Below, in pieces: positions 24,616-33,573 of a stretch of 39,707 nucleotides of DNA; within the stretch, counting starts at the first letter, position 1, and every line of letters begins with the position of its first letter. This stretch comes from Trichomonas tenax. Its lineage: Eukaryota; Parabasalia; Trichomonadida; Trichomonadidae. The translations under genes and the position numbers were made by a program. The notes under the pieces were generated by a model that saw nothing but the letters and a program-made list of their open reading frames with translations, made no database searches and was not told the origin of the DNA. The DNA lies in NCBI GenBank assembly GCA_023091735.1, contig JALKBU010000446.1:1-39707 (forward strand), given 5' to 3'.

Positions 24616-26133
24616 TCAATCGAGCAAAGCAAGCATTAATGGGTCTCTAGATGGACTTGCAAGAGGAACTTGACTATATCTATCATTTCCATATTCGATA
24701 TTGTCGATGTCTTGCTGAGAAAGTTGAGATCTTTGTGTGAATTGGATTGTTTCTTCTAAAGTTGGTGTTGGCTGTTCACTCTTCTCATTAATGTGGGAAG
24801 GCTTCATCGACATAATGCTTTGACAGACTCTCTTGAAATTAGGGGAAATTTGTGAACATGTTTTTCGAATTGGTGAATGAAGAATTACTTTCTTCGGAAT
24901 ATGAGGAGCAGCGATGTTTTTCTTAATTGGCGAATCAAAATCGCTTTCAGAGCTCATGTCGAACTGTGATCTCGGTCTAACTTTCTTAGGAGACTTCTTT
25001 GGACTGAAAAGGAATGGCTGAACTTTAGTTTTGGTTTCGCTGAGATGTTTCTCGATATCTTCATCATCATCACTATCGCTTTCGCTGTCGTTAATAAGCC
25101 AATCTCCAATACTCGCACCTGGAGCGACAGGAATAGGAACAGCAGCTTCTGGTGGAGAAACTTGTGAACTTTTTGTCTTTTCAATTTGAACAGGAGGTGT
25201 TTGTGAAGAGCTTGGGCTTGGTTTATCAACAGCATTCGCTTCCTCAAATATATCTAATGGCGGCTTAACAAAGGTATCTTCTCTATCTTGTTTCTTTGGT
25301 TTTTCTTCATTCTTGTGTGTTTCTTCTCTTCTCTTTCTATCTTCTTCAACAATTTCATCAAAAACATCTGCAGGAGGTACAGGGAATATCGATGGCTCTT
25401 CCTTAACTGGTTTTTGTGTAGGCTTTATGACTGATGGCCCTTTCATGATGTGTTTTATCAGTTGTTCTTCCTTTTGCTGGTTTTGAATTTGTGTTTGAGA
25501 TTTTGAAAAGAAGTTTTCGATCGGTGGCGTGTTTTCGCTCACCTGCATCATCGCTTGGACACCGTCTGTTTGTGTTGATAACATTTTTGCATAAGCAACA
25601 GGTGTTTTCTTGGCGTTCGGTTTCTTGAGTTTCTTGCTCAATGATTTGTTGTATGCTTCGGGATCAATGAATGTATTCGATGCAGATTGCGCTTCAACCC
25701 AATCAACGGGTACTTTTGGAATGTTTTTCGTTGAGATTTTTTGCGTAGATACCATAACATCAGGATTTGAATTGACAATAATTCCTTGCATTTCTACAAT
25801 CTTGTTTTTGATACGTCTGTTGATATTTGCATCGTCAATGAGTAACTTGAAGCGCATATTTTGCAAAAAGAAGTTGATAATTTTTTTCGAATTAAATGTT
25901 GTGCTAAAAAAATTGATATTTTTCTCGATGGATTGCTTCAATGCCAGCGGAGTAATCGTAAGGCACTTTGGTTTCATAACACTTATTAACTGATGCAGAG
26001 GAACAATTGATAAATCTGCTTCTGAAGGATTTTGAATAATAATTATGTTACGATAATACGAATTGAGATCAGAAGTCACCGTTTTTACTTCGGTCTCCTT
26101 CAAGAGATTAGAAATAGCAACTTTGTGATTCAT
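24616..26133 (-). CDS. Possible BRCT-domain phosphoprotein, 505 residues
   Basis: Residues about 85-165 resemble a BRCT repeat: a beta strand (FKLLIDDANI), helix (RRIKNKIVEMQG), strand (GIIVNSNPDVMVSTQ), then VPVDWVEAQ, where the Trp occupies the conserved BRCT position. From 170 on it is disordered and rich in Pro, Ser, Lys, Glu, with acidic patches (NDSESDSDDDEDIE), many SP sites (SPKKSPKK, HSPIRK, SPSRDP) and basic clusters. This pattern suggests a nuclear cell-cycle phosphoprotein, for instance of the DBF4 or DNA-damage type, but no specific homologue is recognised. The BRCT assignment rests on pattern only. Confidence 0.55.
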   Translation of the reverse strand: MNHKVAISNLLKETEVKTVTSDLNSYYRNIIIIQNPSEADLSIVPLHQLISVMKPKCLTITPLALKQSIEKNINFFSTTFNSKKIINFFLQNMRFKLLIDDANINRRIKNKIVEMQGIIVNSNPDVMVSTQKISTKNIPKVPVDWVEAQSASNTFIDPEAYNKSLSKKLKKPNAKKTPVAYAKMLSTQTDGVQAMMQVSENTPPIENFFSKSQTQIQNQQKEEQLIKHIMKGPSVIKPTQKPVKEEPSIFPVPPADVFDEIVEEDRKRREETHKNEEKPKKQDREDTFVKPPLDIFEEANAVDKPSPSSSQTPPVQIEKTKSSQVSPPEAAVPIPVAPGASIGDWLINDSESDSDDDEDIEKHLSETKTKVQPFLFSPKKSPKKVRPRSQFDMSSESDFDSPIKKNIAAPHIPKKVILHSPIRKTCSQISPNFKRVCQSIMSMKPSHINEKSEQPTPTLEETIQFTQRSQLSQQDIDNIEYGNDRYSQVPLASPSRDPLMLALLD

Positions 26134-26170
26134 ATTAAGTTTTATTATTAAACGTGCACCAAATCCGATT

Positions 26171-26222
26171 TTCTGACAATCTACGTGACAAAATCAATTT
26201 TATAATAACTTACATGACAAAA
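26171..26222 (-). promoter_or_regulatory. TTTTGTCAYGTAR motifs before the BRCT-like gene
   Basis: On the coding strand TTTTGTCATGTAAG and TTTTGTCACGTAG lie 29 bp apart, followed by ATTGTCAG 12 bp on, about 38-85 bp before the ATG. They match the array at 3553-3682 in sequence and orientation relative to the minus-strand gene there. Confidence 0.5.
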
Positions 26223-26238
26223 TAAATCATAATTGTTA

Positions 26239-26294
26239 TAATGATGATAAAATGTGAATGACTAATGCTAAATCTTAATGATGATAAAATGTGA
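26239..26294. repeat. 19-bp direct repeat, two copies
   Basis: TAATGATGATAAAATGTGA occurs at 26239-26257 and again at 26276-26294, identical, 37 bp apart. It lies in the decayed intergenic region between the BRCT-like gene and the ankyrin remnant. Confidence 0.7.
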
Positions 26295-26481
26295 TTTATT
26301 GGGAACTTCCATGTTGACATCAGCTCTGTGCTCGACGTTTTTGATTTTAATTCATTTCATTCCTAGCAGAAACAAAGAATTAAAGCTTCATTTTGACGGT
26401 GACTTTAATGCGTACATTTTAGGATTTACTGTAATTAAGTTATTTTCATAATATGATAAAAGATTCGTGAATTGAATATTC

Positions 26482-26610
26482 TCATAATATGAGACATAAT
26501 GGTATAATGTTAAATCCAACGTTATCTTTTGCCTCAATGTTTGCATCTTTAGAAATCAATGTTGCAACAACATCATTACTGTTTTTAGCAGCTCCATAAT
26601 GAAATACATT
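26482..26610 (-). pseudogene. Ankyrin-repeat remnant
   Basis: One minus-strand frame between two stops reads as a single ankyrin repeat: VFHYGAAKNSNDVVATLISK, then DANIEAKDNVGFN, matching the TALHxAAxNxxxEVVxxLIxxGANIxAKDxxGxT consensus. The repeat is flanked by an in-frame TAA at 26611-26613 and a TGA at 26482-26484, has no start codon, and only this one unit is left. Trichomonad genomes carry very many ankyrin genes, so this is a decayed member. Confidence 0.75.
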
Positions 26611-26692
26611 TTACACTTCGAAATGTCCAAAGAAAATGGAGCAATTTGTATAACATAAAATACATACAATTTATTTTAAAAACAAAAAGAAA

Positions 26693-29600
26693 TTATGATT
26701 CGTTGAGATTTGTGATCTTCTGAATATCATTGGATGAGAAGTTATTGTTGGACAGTAGGTAAGTGTGACCTCTATCATCTCCACCGACTTCTTTGACATT
26801 GTATTTCAGGAACTTGATTTCGCCATATGTCCTTTCGCTGATGTGGACAAGCCATGGCGGGCAAACTTCCGAGAGCTTCATCGCTCCTTGTGCTGTATCA
26901 CCAACTACATCGAAGACAGGATGCATGACACCGATCATTCCACACTTGATGCTTCCTGTGTGGACACCAACACCTATCGATGTTTCATTTGGATTCTCAA
27001 CTGCTTTAATTGCAAGTGATAGCATTTTGAGTGCCACATCTGATGCAGTTTGACCAGGGGATTTAGTTCTTGAAATAAGTCCTGTTGCAGCTATGTACAT
27101 TGTTCCGCATGTTCTAATACGTATTGTTTCATCATCAATTGCACCATCTAAAGCGCTGAATATCAGCGATATTTGTTTCACGAGTTCATCGCCTGTGAGT
27201 TCTGATTTGACGGTTGCAATGATGACAGATCCTGTGTCGACTTGGAGGCTTATGTCAAGGCCTTCCTCATACTTGTTACGAATCCAGCGCGGCATGACTA
27301 AGTCAAGCAATGCTTGTGACTTCTCTTTCTCTTGGCGAAGATGCTCTTCTTGGGCGTGGATTGTTGTGTTGTCTTGGACAACAAGCGCGAAGCTCTGAGC
27401 TGTCTGTAGAGAGTGAGCAACTCCATCATCCAAATCGGAGCAACCGTGGAGTGTAATTAAGACGTTCTGCATCTGTCCACCTTCCCCTGCAATGACTGAT
27501 TCAAAACTGAATGAACTTGTCTTTGAAACGCCAGCGGTCATCTTCTTGGAAACACGTTCAAGTCTTTGGATGATTGCAAGCTTGTCCTTGTCGACGAGAG
27601 CACGAAGAAGAATTGGTCTGATCTGTTCGTTGACTTGAAGTTCATCGATCTTCATCATCATAAGGAATGGTGCGTTAGCTGATTGTACTTGAAGGAATTC
27701 GTCGCATAATGCAACGCCGCATTTGCTGTGATCACAAGCAAATTCAACAGCCTCTGTATTCATCGCGCTTCTGTTTTCAAGGAGCAAATTCGAGGAAACA
27801 GAGAATGCACCAGAGAACCATTTGACAATTGTTGGTGATTTCATCAATGCTTCGGGAGGAACAAGGCAAAGTAGCCTTCTTGGGGTCTCGATGTGGTGGA
27901 CAACACTTATTGTTGCTCTTCTAATAATGACAAGTGAGTATAGAACCTGAAGAACAACAAGAAGGATATAGACGATCAAAAGTTCGCGTGTTTTCTGCTC
28001 ATTAAGTTTGCTGACTCTGTAAGCGAACGCTTCCATACCGGCCTCAAGAAATGGAATGATGTGTGCAAACAACATGTGCTCATAGTGATAAGTGAAGTTA
28101 TCATCGAATGTCATTGTGCGATTCTTAAACAGCCATTGAGAGATTGACATTAGAAGGGAGACTTGCGCTTCACATGAGAGACTGTAATAAACATCATGAA
28201 TCAATCCAAGAATTGGATCTTTAACAATTACTGTTGTATCAATGAAACTGCTTCTTGTATACTTTGTGCCTATTTCGTCGCCAAGTGTTAATCCAGGAGA
28301 GATTGAATTGTTCGAAGAGCCGTACAAAAGTGTGTTGAAACGATCTTGAAAACGCTTAACATATAAAAGGGCTGATTCTCCAAGTTGTGTTGTGTTATTT
28401 ATAATCGGGTTGCTCGAGAAAAGTTCTTGAGCCCAGACATAGAATGAAGCAGCATTAGAGAAAACAGTAATAGAGTAAGTGTAAGCATTTGTCACCTGAA
28501 TAATCTCTGTCATTGAGTCGTTAAAGACGTAGATACCAATGCATGATAAGATGCATGTGCAGACTAAGAAAATTAGTGCAACTTCGATGTATCCTAAGAA
28601 AAGTTCTTGCCTATATCTCGGCACTGTTGCCAAGTTTTCAATGAGCTCTTCTTTACGGAGTTTCAAGCCATCAATGCTTGCATCATCATTGAGTGGCCCT
28701 GGTTTAATCTCTTTTCCTTTCGTTGACTTCATGCTCCATCTCAATCCAGAAATATCAGACTTTGGAATACCAAAGAATAGTCTGAGATCAAACTTGATTT
28801 GCTTGTTTGCGTAAATGAGAGAAATCAAAATCAAAGGAATGATAATAACAACTGGAACAGCAAATGTCATAATGTAGAATACATTGCAAAGAGTGTCAAA
28901 CTTCTCGTGGAATGAAATAACATGTGAGTTGAGAACACTCAATGTATTTGTAATTCCTGTCTCAGCAGTATCAAAGTTATTAAAAATGAACTGCATACTT
29001 GAGTTGTTATTGATATTTCTCAAGTCTTGAACATTCTTCATTGTACTTGCAGCAAGTAAATACGAAGAAACTAAGTTATACAATGAAGAATAAGAAGATG
29101 TATTTCCAGCAGTTATTTTGTAATCCCTGTTTGTACAAACATTATCTGGGAGCTTTCCATTTGTGCACGCGTCTAAGAAACTTGTGAGATTGCTTTCTAA
29201 ATCCTTAATATACATGTTGAGATACGTTCTAGATGTACTCTCGTTGATGAATTCAAGCAAGGCTCCACGAACAGGTCCAACCCATACGTCCATGATCTCT
29301 CCATGGTGGAACAAGCTGATTCTCCTGATGAGCTGAGGAATGCGACTGATCTGGTACTGCATATCACCGATGATTTTGATTGGCTCTGTGATTCTCAAGA
29401 AGTTGTTGACTCTTGTCAATGAAATAATCAATTGAATGAGGGGCATCAATATCATGAAAACAACCATAATTATTGATGTTGTTATAATCAAAATCTTTGC
29501 AACAGATTTGATATTGGAAATAATTCCTTGAACTGATAACCACGGATCCATCTGTTCTTGGAAATTGTGATCAATGTCATCCAAATCTGAGGACGTAGAG

Positions 29601-31384
29601 CGATCACTGTCGAGATCTCCAATCTTCTTCAGTCTGTTCAATCTTCCTTGGAAATCGATTGTTTTATTGTGATCACCGAGGATCTTGTGATAAACAATGA
29701 CGGTTTCGCGATAAACAGTTGATGATTTTGGATAGTTCAAGACTAAGTTCTGGAACAAAATATCTGTTCTTGTCATTTCGTGAGAGATCTGTGGAAGTAC
29801 ATCAACCATGCTTTGAAGCCTTTGCTTAATTGCAGCGCCCCAAAATTCGCTGCAGAAGTTCTGCAGCGAATAACTTGCGCGTTTGCAGTTAGAAACAGCA
29901 TCAAGAAGAGGCTGGTTGAGCTGTGTAATGAGTTCTTGTCTCAAGTGATCGAAGAGGATTGCAAAGCTGCGTGTGTTGAAAGGTCCAGAAGATAATTTAA
30001 AGACTTGGACAGTCAAAGAGTTAAGCATTCTGTTATCATTCTGTAATGCATAAGATACTTGACAAGCACTCAAGAGAAGGTCCGCTTTGACGCATTGGTC
30101 TGTACACCACTTAATGAATGTCTGATCTTCAACTTCAGGAACGTTGAAAAGGAATCCGATACGGAGATAAAGAGACAGATTGTGATCACCTGAAATTCCC
30201 ATTTTAAGGAAATCAACATTAGTTGTTTTGTTAAGGTGAAGGATAGCTGCGGACAGTGGGTCAAGTTTCATGTCTTCTTCGCCTTCATTATCCTCGTTAT
30301 TATGCATATCATTGAACTTCTGAAGAATCATGCGGCAACGGTAGGCTATAATCCTCTTACACACGAAGTACATGACAAGGTTCAATAAAACAACGATCAA
30401 AAAGTAAAACGGAGTGTATTTGTTTGCTAAGGCGGCAACAACAGGGAAGAACGACACCGGAATAGCACTAAAAGCAGTTGACATGACAAATGCGTTCATC
30501 TTCATCCAGACACAAGGCATATAAAGCCAGACATTGAGTGCAAAATATCCAGAAACACAAAACATTAAACCAACAAACACGGCCTCCTTGATAGGGCTCG
30601 GGAAGAAGTTGAGCACGCATTGAAGGAAAATCGGAATAAAAAGGACCAAATTTAATTGACTATCGATGTAGGACTGTGAAAACCATAGTTGCGTAACATC
30701 GTTGGGTCTAAGTATAGGAGTAGCGTTGTATACACTACACGAAAAGAAAATGTAAGCTGAATGAATTGAGAATAATGGAATGGCGATGATTAGATTGATT
30801 AACGCTGATGTATCGTATTTCCCGACAATATTGACCAAGTTTTTGGAGAGATAATATGAAATATAGCAAGAGAAAAATTGTGTGATGCTTCTTGAGGAAA
30901 CTATCCAAAAGTATATATCGCTTCTATCTGGTTTGCTTCCTTGTTTGTATACCAACATATTTCGAAGCATGAGAAGAACGAATGTTATGTACACGAGGAG
31001 TAATGAAACGTTAAATGTTACATAAACATTCAATGATGAATCGTCCGGCAGAATTATGATCAAATGTCGCAGTATAGTTATGCATGTCCCGAATATCTGT
31101 GATTCGAAATTTTGTGTTAATAAATGTCCCATACATCCCAAAATATAGAAGAACGGGAAAGTAAACGATCGGATCATGTTTACCCATGGTTTGACTTCAG
31201 TGAATCTTCCGACATCGAGTGAAAATTGCTGCATGAACTGGGTCAGAGACAATTGATCACCAGTGTCGTCTGTCTTCACGCGGAATTTCTCACCTTCGTT
31301 CCACATGGCGCAAGTATCGACTTCGTATTTCCTGCTCAGAGTCGACTTCGAATGGATACTTGACGCCGCGTAGATCGAAGTCAT
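26693..31384 (-). CDS. Multi-pass membrane protein with PAS-like and class III cyclase-fold domains, catalytically degenerate
   Basis: This 1563-residue protein has about ten membrane spans in residues 70-350, further spans near 628-655, 835-860, 931-955 and 1135-1155, and large loops between. After the last span come a PAS-like region (about 1215-1345), a coupling helix (QEKEKSQALLDLVMPRW) and a nucleotide-cyclase fold (about 1384-1545). This is the layout of the expanded trichomonad adenylyl/guanylyl cyclase family. The two metal-binding Asp are Thr1391 (IATV for FADI) and Thr1428 (CGTMY for GDAYM); the catalytic Asn-Arg pair reads Gln1499 and Lys1503. The metal-less RTCGTMYIAATGL resembles the C2 half of animal adenylyl cyclases, which also lacks the Asp. 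It may work only as partner of another cyclase subunit, or be a sensor without cyclase activity. Confidence 0.85.
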   Translation of the reverse strand: MTSIYAASSIHSKSTLSRKYEVDTCAMWNEGEKFRVKTDDTGDQLSLTQFMQQFSLDVGRFTEVKPWVNMIRSFTFPFFYILGCMGHLLTQNFESQIFGTCITILRHLIIILPDDSSLNVYVTFNVSLLLVYITFVLLMLRNMLVYKQGSKPDRSDIYFWIVSSRSITQFFSCYISYYLSKNLVNIVGKYDTSALINLIIAIPLFSIHSAYIFFSCSVYNATPILRPNDVTQLWFSQSYIDSQLNLVLFIPIFLQCVLNFFPSPIKEAVFVGLMFCVSGYFALNVWLYMPCVWMKMNAFVMSTAFSAIPVSFFPVVAALANKYTPFYFLIVVLLNLVMYFVCKRIIAYRCRMILQKFNDMHNNEDNEGEEDMKLDPLSAAILHLNKTTNVDFLKMGISGDHNLSLYLRIGFLFNVPEVEDQTFIKWCTDQCVKADLLLSACQVSYALQNDNRMLNSLTVQVFKLSSGPFNTRSFAILFDHLRQELITQLNQPLLDAVSNCKRASYSLQNFCSEFWGAAIKQRLQSMVDVLPQISHEMTRTDILFQNLVLNYPKSSTVYRETVIVYHKILGDHNKTIDFQGRLNRLKKIGDLDSDRSTSSDLDDIDHNFQEQMDPWLSVQGIISNIKSVAKILIITTSIIMVVFMILMPLIQLIISLTRVNNFLRITEPIKIIGDMQYQISRIPQLIRRISLFHHGEIMDVWVGPVRGALLEFINESTSRTYLNMYIKDLESNLTSFLDACTNGKLPDNVCTNRDYKITAGNTSSYSSLYNLVSSYLLAASTMKNVQDLRNINNNSSMQFIFNNFDTAETGITNTLSVLNSHVISFHEKFDTLCNVFYIMTFAVPVVIIIPLILISLIYANKQIKFDLRLFFGIPKSDISGLRWSMKSTKGKEIKPGPLNDDASIDGLKLRKEELIENLATVPRYRQELFLGYIEVALIFLVCTCILSCIGIYVFNDSMTEIIQVTNAYTYSITVFSNAASFYVWAQELFSSNPIINNTTQLGESALLYVKRFQDRFNTLLYGSSNNSISPGLTLGDEIGTKYTRSSFIDTTVIVKDPILGLIHDVYYSLSCEAQVSLLMSISQWLFKNRTMTFDDNFTYHYEHMLFAHIIPFLEAGMEAFAYRVSKLNEQKTRELLIVYILLVVLQVLYSLVIIRRATISVVHHIETPRRLLCLVPPEALMKSPTIVKWFSGAFSVSSNLLLENRSAMNTEAVEFACDHSKCGVALCDEFLQVQSANAPFLMMMKIDELQVNEQIRPILLRALVDKDKLAIIQRLERVSKKMTAGVSKTSSFSFESVIAGEGGQMQNVLITLHGCSDLDDGVAHSLQTAQSFALVVQDNTTIHAQEEHLRQEKEKSQALLDLVMPRWIRNKYEEGLDISLQVDTGSVIIATVKSELTGDELVKQISLIFSALDGAIDDETIRIRTCGTMYIAATGLISRTKSPGQTASDVALKMLSLAIKAVENPNETSIGVGVHTGSIKCGMIGVMHPVFDVVGDTAQGAMKLSEVCPPWLVHISERTYGEIKFLKYNVKEVGGDDRGHTYLLSNNNFSSNDIQKITNLNES

Positions 31385-31547
31385 TTGAATGAGAAAAACT
31401 TGAAAAAATTCAATAGTTTATTTAGATTTTAGTGATAATCCGAGAACACTCTCTTAAATGGGAAAAATAATTTTGTATTTTTTGAAAGCAGAATTCGTTA
31501 TATTAGCGCACTTTTGGTTTTATTATAAAATTTTCATTATTCGATTT

Positions 31548-31652
31548 AAACTACATTTTTTAATCTAGGTACTCCTCTCAATTTTTTCAAGGGGACTCAC
31601 TCAATATTGTGAAGAACACGCCCGTAGAGTCCATGATTAAAAAATGTAGTTT
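31548..31652 (+). mobile_element. Inverted-repeat element, copy 2
   Basis: The element is 105 bp, same orientation as copy 1 (6392-6497). The termini AAACTACATTTTTTAATC and GATTAAAAAATGTAGTTT are an 18-bp perfect inverted repeat. The interior differs from copy 1 at only a few positions (CTCACTC for CTCCCTC, GAAGAAC for GAGGAAC, GAGTCC for GAGTAC), some of which break the internal stems seen in copy 1. ATTT on both sides could be a 4-bp target duplication. It lies 164 bp upstream of the cyclase-like gene start. Confidence 0.65.
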
Positions 31653-31724
31653 ATTTAATTGAAATCCGTCCGTTCGCTGCCATTGTATTCGGAGAACAAA
31701 CGTAATTTTATGAAACCGAAATTT

Positions 31725-31856
31725 CGATGATTATCGTCATAAATATATAAAATTACAAGACAAAAATTTTGTTTACGAGTCAAAATAATAATAATAAAAT
31801 TACACGACAAAATTAATTCATTACAAAGCAAAACAACCAATTTACATGACAAATAT
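31725..31856 (+). promoter_or_regulatory. Phased TTTAC-xx-GACAAAA array with no intact gene beside it
   Basis: Motif adenines lie at 31733, 31755, 31775, 31802, 31823 and 31844, with spacing 22, 20, 27, 21 and 21 bp. Best units are ATTACAAGACAAAAA, ATTACACGACAAAAT and TTTACATGACAAAT. Sequence and orientation match the array at 3553-3682. It precedes the coding remnant at 31936-32115, so it may be the surviving promoter of a dead gene. Confidence 0.5.
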
Positions 31857-31935
31857 TGATTTATAAAAGGATATTAATTTTCGTTAATAACAAAGGCGAT
31901 TACTAGACAGCTCACTCAAAAGTATATTGGTTTAG

Positions 31936-32115
31936 GAAAAATTACAATCAGACAAAAAAGAAGTTTCAATCAATATCAAATTCGATGAAATTGATATAGA
32001 TTACATCAAATATCAATATCACGAACGAGCAATGAAAATTTGGAATGCTAATAGCCGAAAACTGGGTTACAATAATCAATATCCAAAGTTAATAAAGAGT
32101 CTAGGACAAAAGTGA
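31936..32115 (+). pseudogene. Coding remnant, 59 codons, unknown family
   Basis: A plus-strand frame bounded by TAG (31933-31935) and TGA reads as ordinary protein: acidic KFDEIDIDYIKYQYHERAMK followed by IWNANSRKLGYNNQYPKLIK. There is no ATG at its beginning, and a different frame just upstream (TRQLTQKYIGLGK) is also protein-like, suggesting a frameshift near 31930. No family is recognised. Confidence 0.4.
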
Positions 32116-32119
32116 ACAT

Positions 32120-32386
32120 CAAAAAGTGACATAGAACCTTAAAGTCACTTTTCATGAATAAATCGTCACTTTTATAAAAATTGTTATAAATATCTTTGTA
32201 GTCTAAACAATACTGACATTTATAGATTGAAACTCCACGCTGAGTATGAAGACCATAAACGTAGTTCATTGCAAGTTTTTGTTGCACTCCAAACCAAGAA
32301 ACTCGGTCGAAATTATCCCTTCTTGCATGGTAAATATGAATTATAAACAAATAATTTGAAGAAAAAAAAAATAAAAATTTAGTCAA
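32120..32386 (-). pseudogene. Possible coding remnant with a CxxC motif
   Basis: The minus frame lacks an ATG at its upstream end. It reads protein-like over its middle (FGVQQKLAMNYVYGLHTQRG, then VSIYKCQYCLDYKDIYNN), with a CQYC pair. The flanks are hydrophobic AT-rich filler and the frame continues to 32048 against the opposing remnant. It could be part of a decayed mobile-element gene; the evidence is weak. Confidence 0.3.
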
Positions 32387-32653
32387 AAATGAATTTTACA
32401 AAGAATATAAAGATCAAATTGAGAATCTAAATAATATAAATCAGTATATAAAATGAACGTAATATGAAAACATTATCTAATTCATGATTCAAGAACAATT
32501 AATTATGAATTTTATGATATATTAATAATTATGAGAATAAGTAATAATATGAAAATAATCTTGTAATGAAAAAGGTATCTGTGAAAAAATAAAAAATAGA
32601 AAAAAATAATAATATATTAATATCAAAAGTGAAAATGTAATGTGTATTAAAAA

Positions 32654-32850
32654 TTGAATCAATAAGTGGGTTCTTGTTAGGGCCTGGTTTGGCCACTCGA
32701 GGGCTTTGGAAGTATCAGGCCGACCTCGCCATGCATCGAATCTTGCTTCTGTTGAATAGGCATCTTGATGCACCTCTGCTAGATCACCAGGTCATCCTTC
32801 GCAATGAGGTCACAACGATTCATAATGAAGTCTTCTTTGGCTTCCAACAT
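32654..32850 (-). pseudogene. Frameshifted start of the repeated gene (copy 2)
   Basis: From the ATG at 32850-32848 the frame encodes 23 residues (MLEAKEDFIMNRCDLIAKDD...) and stops at TAG 32781-32779. A second frame, shifted by one base, takes over at the same place and reads on as AEVHQDAYSTEARF, GRPDTSKALEWPNQ and TRTHLLIQ before dissolving into AT-rich low-complexity DNA near 32654. This block is clearly GC-richer than its surroundings. It is probably the 5' part of a family gene broken by a small indel and truncated. The family is unknown. Confidence 0.55.
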
Positions 32851-32995
32851 TGAGTTCAATCCATTTCAACCTATTGACACTTTTCCATTTTTTCCCGCAA
32901 ACATGTCACTTTCCTTTAATTTGACATCCTGACTTTACATGTCAAAAATAAGTTACATGTCAGAAAAGCACGTTGTTCTATTTTGTCCCAGTCCC
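32845..32995 (-). repeat. Repeat copy 2: upstream region matching the left window edge
   Basis: It matches 1-134 with few substitutions. It differs mainly by an 18-bp insertion that duplicates the TTACATGTCA motif (32935-32944 and 32953-32962). Motif cores at about 32901, 32918, 32937 and 32955 are spaced 17-19 bp, so this repeat carries the same phased motif type as the other upstream regions. Confidence 0.75.
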
Positions 32996-33573
32996 ATCTG
33001 AGTCAAGGTATCAAAATTTTTATTGACAATGAAAGGATTCTAGCGATCATTCGACTTAAATACATTATTAATCACATCATTGTAATGAATTGGATTTGTC
33101 AAACATGTGTTAATTGATTCCTTGATTGATTGTTGTTGCATAATTATGAATATTTTACAACAAAAGGACCTGCTGATACCATTTTGATAACAGAACGATA
33201 AATCGATGTGCTGCTGCAATAATTAAGCCACAAATTGAAATATCCATTATAATATTGTGATGTTGAATTATTTTTCGAGTTTGTATATTGCAGCTTAAAT
33301 ATATCATTTTCACCCAAAAGTTAGTTCAAATCTAATGTGATCTAAACCATATATTGCTTTTTATTTATTTTTGAATAAATTTCGAGATATTAAATTGAAT
33401 CTCATAAGAATCAACAATATCGATTGTGAAGAGAACAATAGAGAACATATTATAAATCGTTACTGAGATCAAATTAATTTGATTTCATATTATGATAAAA
33501 AACACATTAAATTTAAATAACTTGAAAGAAAACAAAATATAAAGCAAATGATAAGATACCCAAGCTCTAAAAA
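32996..33573. other. AT-rich spacer, no gene seen
   Basis: There is no protein-like frame and no clear repeat. It forms the 3' flank of the HYLS1-like gene. Confidence 0.4.
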
